Part shown: positions 19,301 to 26,116 of the stretch, one piece after another
Numbering within the stretch: position 1 is the stretch's first letter
Layout of the letters: the number at the start of each line of letters is the position of its first letter
DNA from: JAGLTQ01 sp964605385
GTDB taxonomy: Bacteria; Pseudomonadota; Gammaproteobacteria; UBA6429; Thiohalophilaceae
Direction: 5' to 3'
Length of the DNA stretch: 46,799 nt
NCBI GenBank assembly: GCA_964605385.1
Contig: CAZSCK010000012.1
Coordinates: 1 to 46,799, forward strand
Notes under the pieces: generated by a model
Database searches by the model: none
What the model was told of the DNA's origin: nothing
What the model saw: the letters and a program-made list of their open reading frames with translations, nothing else
Made by a program: the position numbers and the translations under genes

Positions 19301-20264
19301 TCGCGCCTTCATCTCGAATCTCACCACCCGAACCTGTAGCTGCACCAGGGAAAGGCGCAATCGCGGTTGGATGATTATGAGTTTCAACTTTCATTAAAAT
19401 ATGAATATCTTCTTCATGGTATTCATATTGATGGCTTTGAGGTTCAGCAAAAAAACGCCCTGCTTTAGAGCCTTTCATTACCGCCGAATTATCATGGTAA
19501 GCCGATAACACACCGCCGGGATTTTTCTGGTGAGTATTGCGAATCATACTGAACAAAGATTTTTTCTGTTGCTTGCCATCAATCACCCAATCCGCATTAA
19601 AGATTTTATGCCGACAATGTTCTGAGTTTGCCTGTGCAAACATCATGAGTTCCACATCGGTGGGATTACGCTTCATAGTTTTAAAATTATCAACTAAATA
19701 GTCAATTTCGTCTTCTGCCAGAGCTAAGCCTAAATCAGTATTCGCCTTCACTAACGCATCTCGACCCGCGTTTAAAATATCAACACTTTGGAATGGCGCA
19801 GGTTCTGCCTGATAAAATAAACGTTCCGCTTCTCCAACATCAGAAAAAACGGATTCTGTCATACGATCATGAAGTAAAGCACTAAGATCCTGCCACTCAG
19901 CACTATCCAGTGAGTTATCGCTAACTACAGTGTATAAAATGCCGCGTTCAATACGACGTACATCGCTTAAACCACAATTATGCGCAATATCGCTGGCCTT
20001 ACTCGACCAGGGTGAAATCGTTCCAGGACGGGGAATAACGAGAAATTGACTCACATCGGAACTTACCTTTTCAGGATGAGATTCTGTATGTAACAAAGAA
20101 TCCAATACCTCTCGCGCATCAACATCGAGTGTTTTATCGACATCAACAAAATGCAGATAACGTGCCTGAATATCAGTAACAGCAGGCACCACTGATTGCA
20201 AAGAGGTTAAAAGTTTATTTTTACGAAAGTCAGAAAGGGCCAATCCACCAGGCAATTGCAGCAT
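16371..20264 (-). CDS. purL: Phosphoribosylformylglycinamidine synthase
   Basis: A 1297-residue long-type PurL, the fused enzyme of gammaproteobacteria. It converts FGAR to FGAM with glutamine and ATP in purine synthesis. Visible landmarks are the N-terminal PurS-like region, SEHCRHKIFNADW, the FGAM-synthase core with METHNHPTAIAPFPGAATGSG (in part), and the C-terminal glutamine amidotransferase with nucleophile loop GVCNGCQMMSHL and the PHPERLFRT histidine. The beginning, MLQLPGGLALSDFRKNKLL, aligns with known PurL starts, supporting ATG 20264. A good sigma-70-like promoter lies 40-70 bp upstream. Monocistronic in this window. Confidence 0.98.
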   Translation of the reverse strand: MLQLPGGLALSDFRKNKLLTSLQSVVPAVTDIQARYLHFVDVDKTLDVDAREVLDSLLHTESHPEKVSSDVSQFLVIPRPGTISPWSSKASDIAHNCGLSDVRRIERGILYTVVSDNSLDSAEWQDLSALLHDRMTESVFSDVGEAERLFYQAEPAPFQSVDILNAGRDALVKANTDLGLALAEDEIDYLVDNFKTMKRNPTDVELMMFAQANSEHCRHKIFNADWVIDGKQQKKSLFSMIRNTHQKNPGGVLSAYHDNSAVMKGSKAGRFFAEPQSHQYEYHEEDIHILMKVETHNHPTAIAPFPGAATGSGGEIRDEGATGRGSKPKAGLSGYSVSNLKIPASPQAWETDFGKPGRIVSALDIMLEAPIGAAAFNNEFGRPNICGYFRTYEEKVTSFAGEEVRGYHKPIMLAGGLGNIRADHVDKNDIPPGSQIVVLGGPAMLIGLGGGAASSMASGDSHESLDFASVQRGNPEIERRVQEVIDTCVQLGDQNPIISIHDVGAGGLSNALPELVNDSGRGGKFELRMIPNDEPGMAPMEIWCNEAQERYVLAVSSENIDAFGEICDRERCPFEVVGEATKEQTLIVGDGYFDNTPIDMPMDVLLGKPPKMRRDVKHHPVPKQDFSLADIKIPEAAKRVLALPTVACKNFLITIGDRTVTGMVARDQMVGPWQVPVADVAVTAAAYDTLKGEAMAMGERTPVALLDHAASARMAVGEAITNIAAARINKISDMVLSANWMAPAGHPGEDAGLYDAVKAVGEELCPKLGIAIPVGKDSMSMKTVWDEGGTTHSVTAPLSLIISAFAPVEDVSKTLTPQLRTDLGDSNLILIDLGKGKNRLGATCLAQVYKQLGHHSADLNDANMLKNFFSVIQKLNQKNRLLAYHDRSDGGLLATVCEMAFAGHTGINIILDNLGDSSIASLFNEELGAVIQIQHEYTDEVLAELKKAGLGHYSHVIGQLNNDDNIVIQYNDQDVLNEKRRNLQRVWSDASYQIQALRDNADCAKQEFDNLLDHNDPGLHANLNFDAQENISAPYLNLGHRPRMAILREQGVNGHVEMAAAFEKAGFASVDIHMSDIIEGRHNLNDFQGLVACGGFSYGDVLGAGGGWAKTILHNNAMRDEFETFFNRTDSFALGVCNGCQMMSHLKDLIPGALHWPQFERNLSEQFEARYSLVEVQESASILFEGMAGSRMPIAVAHGEGQVKFLKDGLSQQVQTDGLVSMKYVDYLGQATERYPHNPNGSVDGITGLTSEDGRFNIMMPHPERLFRTVQHSWHPDEWGEDGPWLRLFRNARRWVD

Positions 20265-20302
20265 GCGATTTAAGTCCAGTTGTGTAGTTAAGAAGAACGA
20301 CG

Positions 20303-20331
20303 ATCATACACCATCCCGCTTTTAACGTCAT
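20303..20331 (-). promoter_or_regulatory. Sigma-70-like promoter for purL
   Basis: On the minus strand ATGACG (20331-20326) and TATGAT (20308-20303) are separated by 17 bp, matching the -35 and -10 consensus at 4/6 and 5/6. The start codon is 39 bp further downstream. I did not find a clear PurR-type operator. Confidence 0.65.
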
Positions 20332-20374
20332 ACCAGAAACAGCTTAATAGGAGTTAGTTGGGAGTATTTTATTT

Positions 20375-20423
20375 AGAATAAAGTAGATAACGGACAGCAT
20401 TTAAAATCACGCCCATTATCTAC
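20375..20423 (-). terminator. Terminator-like hairpin after sqr
   Basis: Minus-strand arms GTAGATAATGG (20423-20413) and CCGTTATCTAC (20393-20383) form an 11-bp stem with one G-U pair, a 19-base loop and a following TTTATTC. It begins 14 bp after the sqr stop codon. The loop is long and the T run imperfect. Confidence 0.6.
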
Positions 20424-20436
20424 ATATCGGATAAAT

Positions 20437-21708
20437 TTATTTCTGTAACTTCTCTATACCCAATGCTTTTAAAATAAATTTTTCATACAAAGGTTCAGTC
20501 AATCCTTTTCTCATCTTGCGAATGAAATATTTTTCAAAGCCAATTTTTGCTTTATGTACCCATTTTCCTTTTTTAAACCACGTTACATTACGCGGTGGAA
20601 TTTGTGGTATAGCAACAAAGGCTGCTCCGGTATCACCCATATCTGCCAGACATATTGCATTCCAGGTTCCGCAGGTTTCAGGTTCTTCACCTTTTAGTTC
20701 ATGAGCAATGTTATGCACAATCGCGGTTGACATGGTTTCAATCATATAACCTGTTTTTGGTGCACCCGTTGGTACCGGAGTTGCTTCAATCGGCGGTATC
20801 GCAACACAAACACCTGATGAGTAAATATTCTGGTATTTTGGATTACGTTGATACTCATCAATCAAAACAAAACCACGGGGATTACACAGTCCTTCTACTT
20901 CGGCAACAGCGTCCACCCCTTTAAAGGCAGGTAGCATCATTGAATATACGAAAGGTAATTCATGTTGCTTTTTAACTTCACCATTGTCATCCAGTTCATC
21001 AACATACATCATGCCATCTTCAACTTTGGTCGTTTTAGCATTGGTAATAAAATTAATATTATGAGCACGTAAATCACTTTCCAGCATGCCCTTGGAATCA
21101 CCTACCCCACCCAGACCAAGATGGCCGATATACGGTTCAGAAGTAACAAATGTCATCGGCACTTTATTGCGTATTTTTTTCTTACGCAAAGCACATTCAA
21201 GAATAAAGACAAATTCATATGCAGGACCAAAACAACTGGCAAATGGCATGGCACCAATGACAACCGGTCCCGGATTTTCAAGTAAACCATTATAATCATC
21301 CATCGCAGTCACAGCATGATCGGTTGTACAAACGGAAGTTGTGAAACCATCCGGCCCGCTTCCGGGTACTTCTTCAAATGCAAGTCTCGGACCGGTTGCA
21401 ATCACAAGATAGTCATAAGTTACGCCTTCACCATTTTTTAAAATCAGTGTATTAATATCGGGATTTATTTTTTCTACACGGCTATTGATAAAATTAATAT
21501 TTTTTCTACTCAATGTTTTTTCCAGCGGTACTGAAATTTCCTTTTTAGTCCGCCAACCAACAGCAACCCAGGGATTGGAAGGCGTAAACTGAAAATCTTC
21601 TCTTTCATCAATAACCGTTACCTCATGCGATCTCCCTAAAACTTCTTTCATTTCAAAAGCACAGGGTAATCCACCTAAACCGGCACCCATAATGACGATA
21701 TGTGACAT
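20437..21708 (-). CDS. sqr: Sulfide:quinone oxidoreductase, type I
   Basis: A 423-residue FAD enzyme that oxidises sulfide to sulfane sulfur and passes electrons to membrane quinone. The sequence closely follows the Acidithiobacillus ferrooxidans enzyme as I recall it: FAD loop GAGLGGLPCAFEMKE, YDYLVIATGPRLAFE, SEPYIGHLGLGGVGDSKG, TPVPTGAPKTGYMIE and C-terminal amphipathic region KYFIRKMRKGLTEP for membrane attachment. The three redox cysteines are in SVCTTDHA (127), ASCFGPAYE (159) and NAICLADMGD, one residue off the known 128/160/356 numbering. I chose ATG 21708 because GGAG lies 9 bp before it; an ATG at 21723 lacks a site. A sigma-54 promoter lies upstream and a FisR-like activator is divergent. 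Confidence 0.95.
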   Translation of the reverse strand: MSHIVIMGAGLGGLPCAFEMKEVLGRSHEVTVIDEREDFQFTPSNPWVAVGWRTKKEISVPLEKTLSRKNINFINSRVEKINPDINTLILKNGEGVTYDYLVIATGPRLAFEEVPGSGPDGFTTSVCTTDHAVTAMDDYNGLLENPGPVVIGAMPFASCFGPAYEFVFILECALRKKKIRNKVPMTFVTSEPYIGHLGLGGVGDSKGMLESDLRAHNINFITNAKTTKVEDGMMYVDELDDNGEVKKQHELPFVYSMMLPAFKGVDAVAEVEGLCNPRGFVLIDEYQRNPKYQNIYSSGVCVAIPPIEATPVPTGAPKTGYMIETMSTAIVHNIAHELKGEEPETCGTWNAICLADMGDTGAAFVAIPQIPPRNVTWFKKGKWVHKAKIGFEKYFIRKMRKGLTEPLYEKFILKALGIEKLQK

Positions 21709-21766
21709 AGTCGTATTCTCCATTTTTGCTCGTTACAAAACTTATATTTATACTTAACTTAACTAA

Positions 21767-21782
21767 GGCAAATTTTAGACCA
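21767..21782 (-). promoter_or_regulatory. Sigma-54 promoter for sqr
   Basis: The minus strand reads TGGTCTAAAATTTGCC: GG (21781-21780), exactly 10 bases, GC (21769-21768), within TGG and TTGC, the invariant parts of the -24/-12 element. The expected start of transcription is near 21756, giving a leader of about 48 bases before the sqr ATG. It fits the adjacent sigma-54 activator. Confidence 0.8.
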
Positions 21783-21845
21783 TAAATAAAATATCATATA
21801 AAACAATAAGATAATAAAAATCAGACAATAATATAAAAACCACAC

Positions 21846-21890
21846 TGTCATTCATGTCAGCATACGACTATAGTTTTGTCATAAATGACA
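21846..21890. promoter_or_regulatory. Enhancer-like palindromes (candidate activator binding sites)
   Basis: Two related elements: TGTCATTCATGTCA (21846-21859) and the perfect palindrome TGTCATAAATGACA (21877-21890), 31 bp apart start to start, about three helical turns. They lie about 90-135 bp upstream of the predicted sqr transcription start, the usual place for sigma-54 enhancers. They also lie just before the activator start at 21908, so autoregulation is possible. Confidence 0.7.
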
Positions 21891-21907
21891 GGATTGGGAA
21901 AGTGAAC

Positions 21908-23215
21908 ATGAAAGAGAAATATTTTAAAGACCACCAATTTGTAAACGAATTACTCAATAGCCGCACCGAACCATCCATAATTTTGAGTCGTGATTATGTC
22001 ATTGTTGCAGCAAATGCAGCCTATGAAAAGCTGCATGGTTTTAAAGTAGACAATAAAAGTCATTGTTATGAAATTTCTCACCACTATAAAAGACCGTGTG
22101 ATCAGGAAGGTGAAACCTGCCCATTAAAATTATGTCTTGAAAGTAACTCTGCACAACGCTCCTTGCACATACATCAAACTCTGTCAGGGGCTGAGCATGT
22201 TGATGTACATCTCTCACCTATTCATGATGATGCCGGTGAAATTAAATATTTTATAGAAAGTACCATACCGGTAAAGTGTGCCAGCACCCACCCGAAAGCA
22301 ACCGGCCTGGTTGGACAGTCAATCGCTTTTAATACGGTCATTGAAATGGTTCAGCGCGTTGCATGCAGTGATGTTAGCGTTCTATTACAAGGCGAATCAG
22401 GAACAGGCAAGGAACTCATTGCTGAAGCAATACACCATACCAGCCCACGTTCTAAAGGCCCGTTTGTTGCCGTCGACTGTTCAGGATTAACCGAGTCATT
22501 ATTTGAAAGTGAATTATTTGGCCACGAAAAAGGCGCCTTTACCGGTGCACTAACACGTAAAATTGGCCTGGCTGAAGCAGCAAATGGTGGCACATTATTT
22601 TTAGATGAAACAGGTGATATCTCTCCAAGTTTACAAACAAAACTACTGCGTTTAATTGAAACAGGGACCTTCCGGCGCGTGGGGGGAATAGAAACATTAA
22701 AGACTAATTTTCGTTTAATTTCAGCAAGCCACAGAAACTTAAAAATGATGATTGATAATGGAGAATTCAGAAATGATCTCTATTATCGTATTAGCGCATT
22801 TCCTTTGCATATTCCATCACTCAAGGAACGTATCGAAGATATCCCCTTGTTAGTAGCTTCAATCCTTAAACGTTTTTATCCTGAACTTGGTATCTCTATA
22901 TCAAAAGAGGCTATTGAGTGTTTGCAACAATATCCTTTTCCGGGAAACATTCGTGAACTGAGTAATATTATTCAACGCGCAACTCTCATGGTCGATGATG
23001 ATGAAATTGAATTTCAGCATTTACCCGATGAGTGTAAAAATGAATTCAATGATGAGAAAAATAAAACCTGTTTTTCTGAATTAATTACGCTAAAAAAACT
23101 TGAAAAACGTTATATAGAATGGGCTGCTACTCGAGTTGAAAACAAAATTAATCTTGCTAAAAAACTAGGTATCAGCGAACGAACACTGTATCGAAAACTT
23201 GAATTACAGGAATAA
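21908..23215 (+). CDS. fisR: FisR-like sigma-54-dependent activator, sulfane-sulfur sensing
   Basis: A 435-residue enhancer-binding protein: N-terminal PAS-like sensor (about 1-125), AAA+ sigma-54-interaction domain (about 140-370) and a Fis-type helix-turn-helix (KLGISERTLYRKLEL). The AAA+ domain has Walker A GESGTGKE, the GAFTGA loop that contacts sigma-54, and LFLDETGDIS. Cysteines fall at 53, 64, 71 and 76 (SHCYEIS, RPCDQEGETCPLKLC). As I recall, Cupriavidus FisR senses sulfane sulfur through Cys53, Cys64 and Cys71, so the match supports both identity and the start at 21908. This start has GGGA 9 bp upstream; an in-frame ATG at 21854 has no site and would run through the palindromes. It should activate the divergent sqr. 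Confidence 0.88.
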   Translation: MKEKYFKDHQFVNELLNSRTEPSIILSRDYVIVAANAAYEKLHGFKVDNKSHCYEISHHYKRPCDQEGETCPLKLCLESNSAQRSLHIHQTLSGAEHVDVHLSPIHDDAGEIKYFIESTIPVKCASTHPKATGLVGQSIAFNTVIEMVQRVACSDVSVLLQGESGTGKELIAEAIHHTSPRSKGPFVAVDCSGLTESLFESELFGHEKGAFTGALTRKIGLAEAANGGTLFLDETGDISPSLQTKLLRLIETGTFRRVGGIETLKTNFRLISASHRNLKMMIDNGEFRNDLYYRISAFPLHIPSLKERIEDIPLLVASILKRFYPELGISISKEAIECLQQYPFPGNIRELSNIIQRATLMVDDDEIEFQHLPDECKNEFNDEKNKTCFSELITLKKLEKRYIEWAATRVENKINLAKKLGISERTLYRKLELQE

Positions 23216-23250
23216 AAAACTCAGGGATTTAACCGTAAAGTGAAGCAAAT

Positions 23251-23317
23251 CGTAGCCAGGATGAAATGGGAGTTACTTTAAAAACCCCGGATTCCGCTGC
23301 ACTGCATCCGGGCTACG
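23251..23317. repeat. REP-like palindromic element
   Basis: Outer arms CGTAGCCAGGATG (23251-23263) and CATCCGGGCTACG (23305-23317) differ at one position, and the right half holds a second hairpin, CCCGGAT / ATCCGGG (23286-23292, 23306-23312). The motif GTAGCCCGGATG...ATCCGGGG is a widespread REP-type element of gammaproteobacteria. It lies between the convergent fisR and DUF2173 genes and may also stop transcription in both directions. Confidence 0.8.
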
Positions 23318-23341
23318 TGCTAAATATTTTATATTTTTAAA

Positions 23342-23671
23342 TTACCAGTGTGAAGCTTCTTCCAGTTCTTTCATCACTTCATTTTTTGAGGCTTCCTGAG
23401 TATTCATTAAACACGCTATGTTACCAATGCTGGCGACAGCAACCCCATCTCCTTCTACAACCCAGCCACCCGGTGGCGTCCAACCACTCATTTGCGTAAA
23501 CATAGAAAGCTGATCTGCATTACCTTGAACCAGGCGTTTATAGTCATGGGCAAATTTGGCAAATCCGCCTAACATTTCATCCGGCATACCATAACCTTCA
23601 ACTAGCGCACCATCATCACGAAAGTGGCAAATTGCAATAACACCATCAACCGCTAATAATCGTTTAATCAT
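23342..23671 (-). CDS. DUF2173 family protein (third gene of trio)
   Basis: A 109-residue soluble protein starting MIKRLLAVDGVIAICHFRDDG. Together with the two genes upstream it belongs to DUF2173, small proteins of unknown function that I associate with sulfur-oxidising bacteria. The N-terminal pattern (short helix, x-GV-x-A, strand, DDG turn) resembles roadblock/LC7-like folds, but this is only an impression. Shared family positions are the Gly-rich DG, the tryptophan block MSGWTPPGGWVVEG and the strand GVAVASIGNIACLM. It starts 15 bp after the second paralog and ends before a REP-like element. No catalytic motif is visible. Its position beside sqr and fisR suggests a role in sulfide handling. 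Confidence 0.85.
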   Translation of the reverse strand: MIKRLLAVDGVIAICHFRDDGALVEGYGMPDEMLGGFAKFAHDYKRLVQGNADQLSMFTQMSGWTPPGGWVVEGDGVAVASIGNIACLMNTQEASKNEVMKELEEASHW

Positions 23672-23686
23672 TGATTCAGTCTCCCC

Positions 23687-24025
23687 TTAACCTGCTAAAG
23701 CAGCATGGGCAGCTTCATAATCAACTTGGGCGTTTGGTACAACCACACCAAATTCTTCATTCACAATAACCGTCCATTCAAAACCCACCATGGTGAAACC
23801 TTTAATAGGGTAAAAACCTTTCATGCCGGTCATATTTTCCCAGCCACGTGCCTGCATGGTTGCGATAGCCATATTGGCAATACAAACATGGCACAATAAA
23901 TCAAGAATCTGATCATTTAATTCTGATCCATCTGCAATCTTGCTTTCTGTTAATTCACCTTTGCTGGTAAATTTAAATGCACCTACAGCACCTTCAATAG
24001 CCATTAACTTATTTAAATCTGACAT
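23687..24025 (-). CDS. DUF2173 family protein (second gene of trio)
   Basis: A 112-residue paralog: MSDLNKLMAIEGAVGAFKFTSKG at the start, then a helix with LLCHVCIANMAIATMQARGW, and strands around YPIKGFTMVGFEWTVIVN. It keeps the family layout and has a CxxC-like pair (CHVC, about residues 47-50) in the central helix, absent from the downstream paralog. It lies 26 bp after the first DUF2173 gene and 15 bp before the third, so the three form an operon. No signal peptide or membrane segment; probably cytoplasmic. The trio could form a hetero-oligomer, which is inference from paralogy and spacing. Function unknown. Confidence 0.85.
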   Translation of the reverse strand: MSDLNKLMAIEGAVGAFKFTSKGELTESKIADGSELNDQILDLLCHVCIANMAIATMQARGWENMTGMKGFYPIKGFTMVGFEWTVIVNEEFGVVVPNAQVDYEAAHAALAG

Positions 24026-24051
24026 TATTTACTCCGGGAATATTTTTATTA

Positions 24052-24408
24052 TTAAACCAGTTGGCCATCCTGATCAGGCACATTCTCACGCATATAAGAC
24101 ATGATGGTATTAAGCGAGGCATTATCATTTTGAATAAAGCAAAAATGATTAGCGATAACACAAACACTAAAGTTATCTCCGCTAACAATCCAGCCCCGCG
24201 AAGGAACACAGCCACAGTCATGCCCCAGACTTTTAATCATATCCATTTGCATGTGTACTGCCAGACTTGTTGAACGACACATAATGGAAGCCATACGAGC
24301 CATGTCATCAGTTATATCACCTTCACAGGTAAATCGATCTCCACGATAGGAATACTCACCTGCGGCCATCACACCATCCATTGCAGCAAGTTCAGAAACT
24401 AAACTCAT
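24052..24408 (-). CDS. DUF2173 family protein, cysteine-rich (first gene of trio)
   Basis: A 118-residue paralog beginning MSLVSELAAMDGVMAAGEYSYRGD. I chose ATG 24408 because GAGG lies 6 bp before it; an in-frame ATG at 24420 adds four residues. It differs from its siblings in having seven cysteines: FTCEGD, SIMCRST, HDCGCVP, VCVIANHFCF. Thiol-rich loops near a conserved RGWIVSGDNFSVCV strand could bind a metal or carry sulfur, which is attractive beside sqr, but no known motif proves it. First gene of the DUF2173 operon; a weak sigma-54-like element and TGTCAT half-sites resembling those before sqr lie upstream. Confidence 0.83.
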   Translation of the reverse strand: MSLVSELAAMDGVMAAGEYSYRGDRFTCEGDITDDMARMASIMCRSTSLAVHMQMDMIKSLGHDCGCVPSRGWIVSGDNFSVCVIANHFCFIQNDNASLNTIMSYMRENVPDQDGQLV

Positions 24409-24471
24409 ACTCAACCTCATTATTACTTTTATTATGTTGAATTCGACAGCCTATAGCTAACCGCAAACAGA

Positions 24472-24488
24472 GCCCAAATGCAACCACA
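24472..24488 (-). promoter_or_regulatory. Weak sigma-54-like promoter for the DUF2173 operon
   Basis: The minus strand reads TGTGGTTGCATTTGGGC, with GG-N10-GC spacing (24485-24484 and 24473-24472) but GGGC in place of TTGC at -12. Half-sites TGTCAT (24531-24526) and ATGTCA (24502-24497), like those before sqr, lie upstream but closer than usual for an enhancer. Possible co-regulation with sqr; weak. Confidence 0.35.
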
Positions 24489-24566
24489 AATAGAATTGAC
24501 ATTATTTCGATAAATGATCAACATAATGACACTTAATTAGTCCACAAATACGAAATCGACATTAAC

Positions 24567-25049
24567 ATGACTCACCCAAACACTTTAAAACGCTTACTTG
24601 CTGCTCTTTATGATGGTTTTCTTGTTTTAGCAACCCTCTTTATTGCCACCGCATTAACAATGCCTTTCACTAAGGGTGAAGTTGCAGCAAACAACAGTAT
24701 TTATATGTCGTTTTATTTACTTTTTGTTGCACATATCTTTTTTGCCTGGTTTTGGACCCATGGTGGACAAACACTTGGCATGCGCGTCTGGAAACAACAA
24801 TTAATCGGGCTTGATGGTAAAGCAGTGAACTGGCAACAATCTTTTGTCCGTTTTATCACCGGCTTGCCAGCCTGGGGACTATTTATAATTGGACTTATAT
24901 TATGGGTAAAAAGTGATATTGCAGAATCGTTAACCAATATTCCGGGATGGTTATTTGCACTGACGGGGTTTATATGGATATTGCTGAATACAAAAAGTAA
25001 TAACTGGAGAGATAAGTTAAGTGGTACACAGGTTATCGTTGTTGATTAA
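24567..25049 (+). CDS. RDD-family membrane protein
   Basis: A 160-residue inner-membrane protein with three or four helices (about 13-35, 48-66, 90-112, 125-143). RLLAALYDGFLVL is the first RDD block, TLGMRVWKQQLI the second, and NNWRDKLSGTQVI near the C terminus the third; these Arg/Asp residues define the RDD family. The function of most RDD proteins is unknown; some affect ion or osmotic tolerance. It is divergent from the DUF2173 operon (158 bp from its start) and ends 2 bp from the convergent lptG stop. No strong ribosome-binding site precedes the ATG. Confidence 0.88.
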   Translation: MTHPNTLKRLLAALYDGFLVLATLFIATALTMPFTKGEVAANNSIYMSFYLLFVAHIFFAWFWTHGGQTLGMRVWKQQLIGLDGKAVNWQQSFVRFITGLPAWGLFIIGLILWVKSDIAESLTNIPGWLFALTGFIWILLNTKSNNWRDKLSGTQVIVVD

Positions 25050-25051
25050 TA

Positions 25052-26116
25052 TTATCTGATCTTTCGATAGCTCCAGACCGAAAGTATTATAACAAGCAAA
25101 TTTGGTAGTAAAGCACTTATTATCGCAGGCACTCCGTAAACCAAACCCATTTGACCAATTAAACGACTCACTATAAAAAAAGTAATCCCGACAAGGAACC
25201 CTAATAATATTTGTTTGCCGATTGCAACATGCCGAACTGAACCAAATACAAAAGGTATCGATAACAAAACCATCGCAAGAATAGTCAGCGGCCCAAATAG
25301 TTTAGTCCAATAAACTAATTCATATTTAGTATATTCCAAATCATTATTTTTTAAGTACTCAATATAACCATCTAACTTCCATATCGATAAAAGCTCTGGT
25401 CGAACCGCAACAATTTTCACCATATCCAAATCTAATAATGTTTTCCATTCCATTTCTTTTTTACGTTTAACAACAAATGAATTGTTTTTATGAATGGTTT
25501 CTTTTACTGACTTTAACAACCATTGTTTCCCATCATAAACTGCTTGTCTGGCTTCTATCTGGCGTTCAATAAAATTATTTTCAGAAAACTGGTACAAAGT
25601 AATACCTATTAATCGGCCATCATTGTCAACACGATTAACATTTATATAGGTGTCTCCGTCTCTTGCCCATAATCCATAGTCGGTATTCATGTTAATTTGA
25701 CCATGTAATGCTTTTATTCGTTGCTCACTCGCGTATTGTTGTAATGGCGGTGCGATGCCTTCACCTATCACCATCGCAATTAACATTAACATAACCGCTG
25801 TTTTCATTATTGAGCCAACAATACGTAATAATGAAACACCGGCCATACGAATAATCACCAGTTCATTATGATTCGCTAACCAGCCAAGACCCAGCATAGT
25901 GCCAAGCAACATGGATAAAGGGAATAATTCATAGATATGTTGTGGTATACGAAGTAAAGAATATTGCATCGCCGACCAGATAGTATAATCCGCCCGGCCT
26001 ATTTGATTAGCTTCACCCGCGAACGCAAATAACTCATACAATACAATAAAAATTGTTATTACCGTTGCAACACCGGTAATAACAGATTGACCAATATATC
26101 GATCTAAAATATTCAT
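25052..26116 (-). CDS. lptG: LPS export permease LptG
   Basis: A 354-residue inner-membrane permease of the Lpt system that extracts lipopolysaccharide from the inner membrane and passes it to the periplasmic bridge. Six membrane helices are visible, three at the N terminus (about 12-32, 58-80, 100-120) and three at the C terminus (about 270-290, 302-322, 332-350), flanking a periplasmic domain of about 150 residues. Starts MNILDRYIGQSVITGVATVITIF (in part), typical of LptG. The start codon overlaps the stop of lptF by one base (TAATG), so the pair is translationally coupled. LptB, the ATPase, is not in the window. Confidence 0.95.
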   Translation of the reverse strand: MNILDRYIGQSVITGVATVITIFIVLYELFAFAGEANQIGRADYTIWSAMQYSLLRIPQHIYELFPLSMLLGTMLGLGWLANHNELVIIRMAGVSLLRIVGSIMKTAVMLMLIAMVIGEGIAPPLQQYASEQRIKALHGQINMNTDYGLWARDGDTYINVNRVDNDGRLIGITLYQFSENNFIERQIEARQAVYDGKQWLLKSVKETIHKNNSFVVKRKKEMEWKTLLDLDMVKIVAVRPELLSIWKLDGYIEYLKNNDLEYTKYELVYWTKLFGPLTILAMVLLSIPFVFGSVRHVAIGKQILLGFLVGITFFIVSRLIGQMGLVYGVPAIISALLPNLLVIILSVWSYRKIR

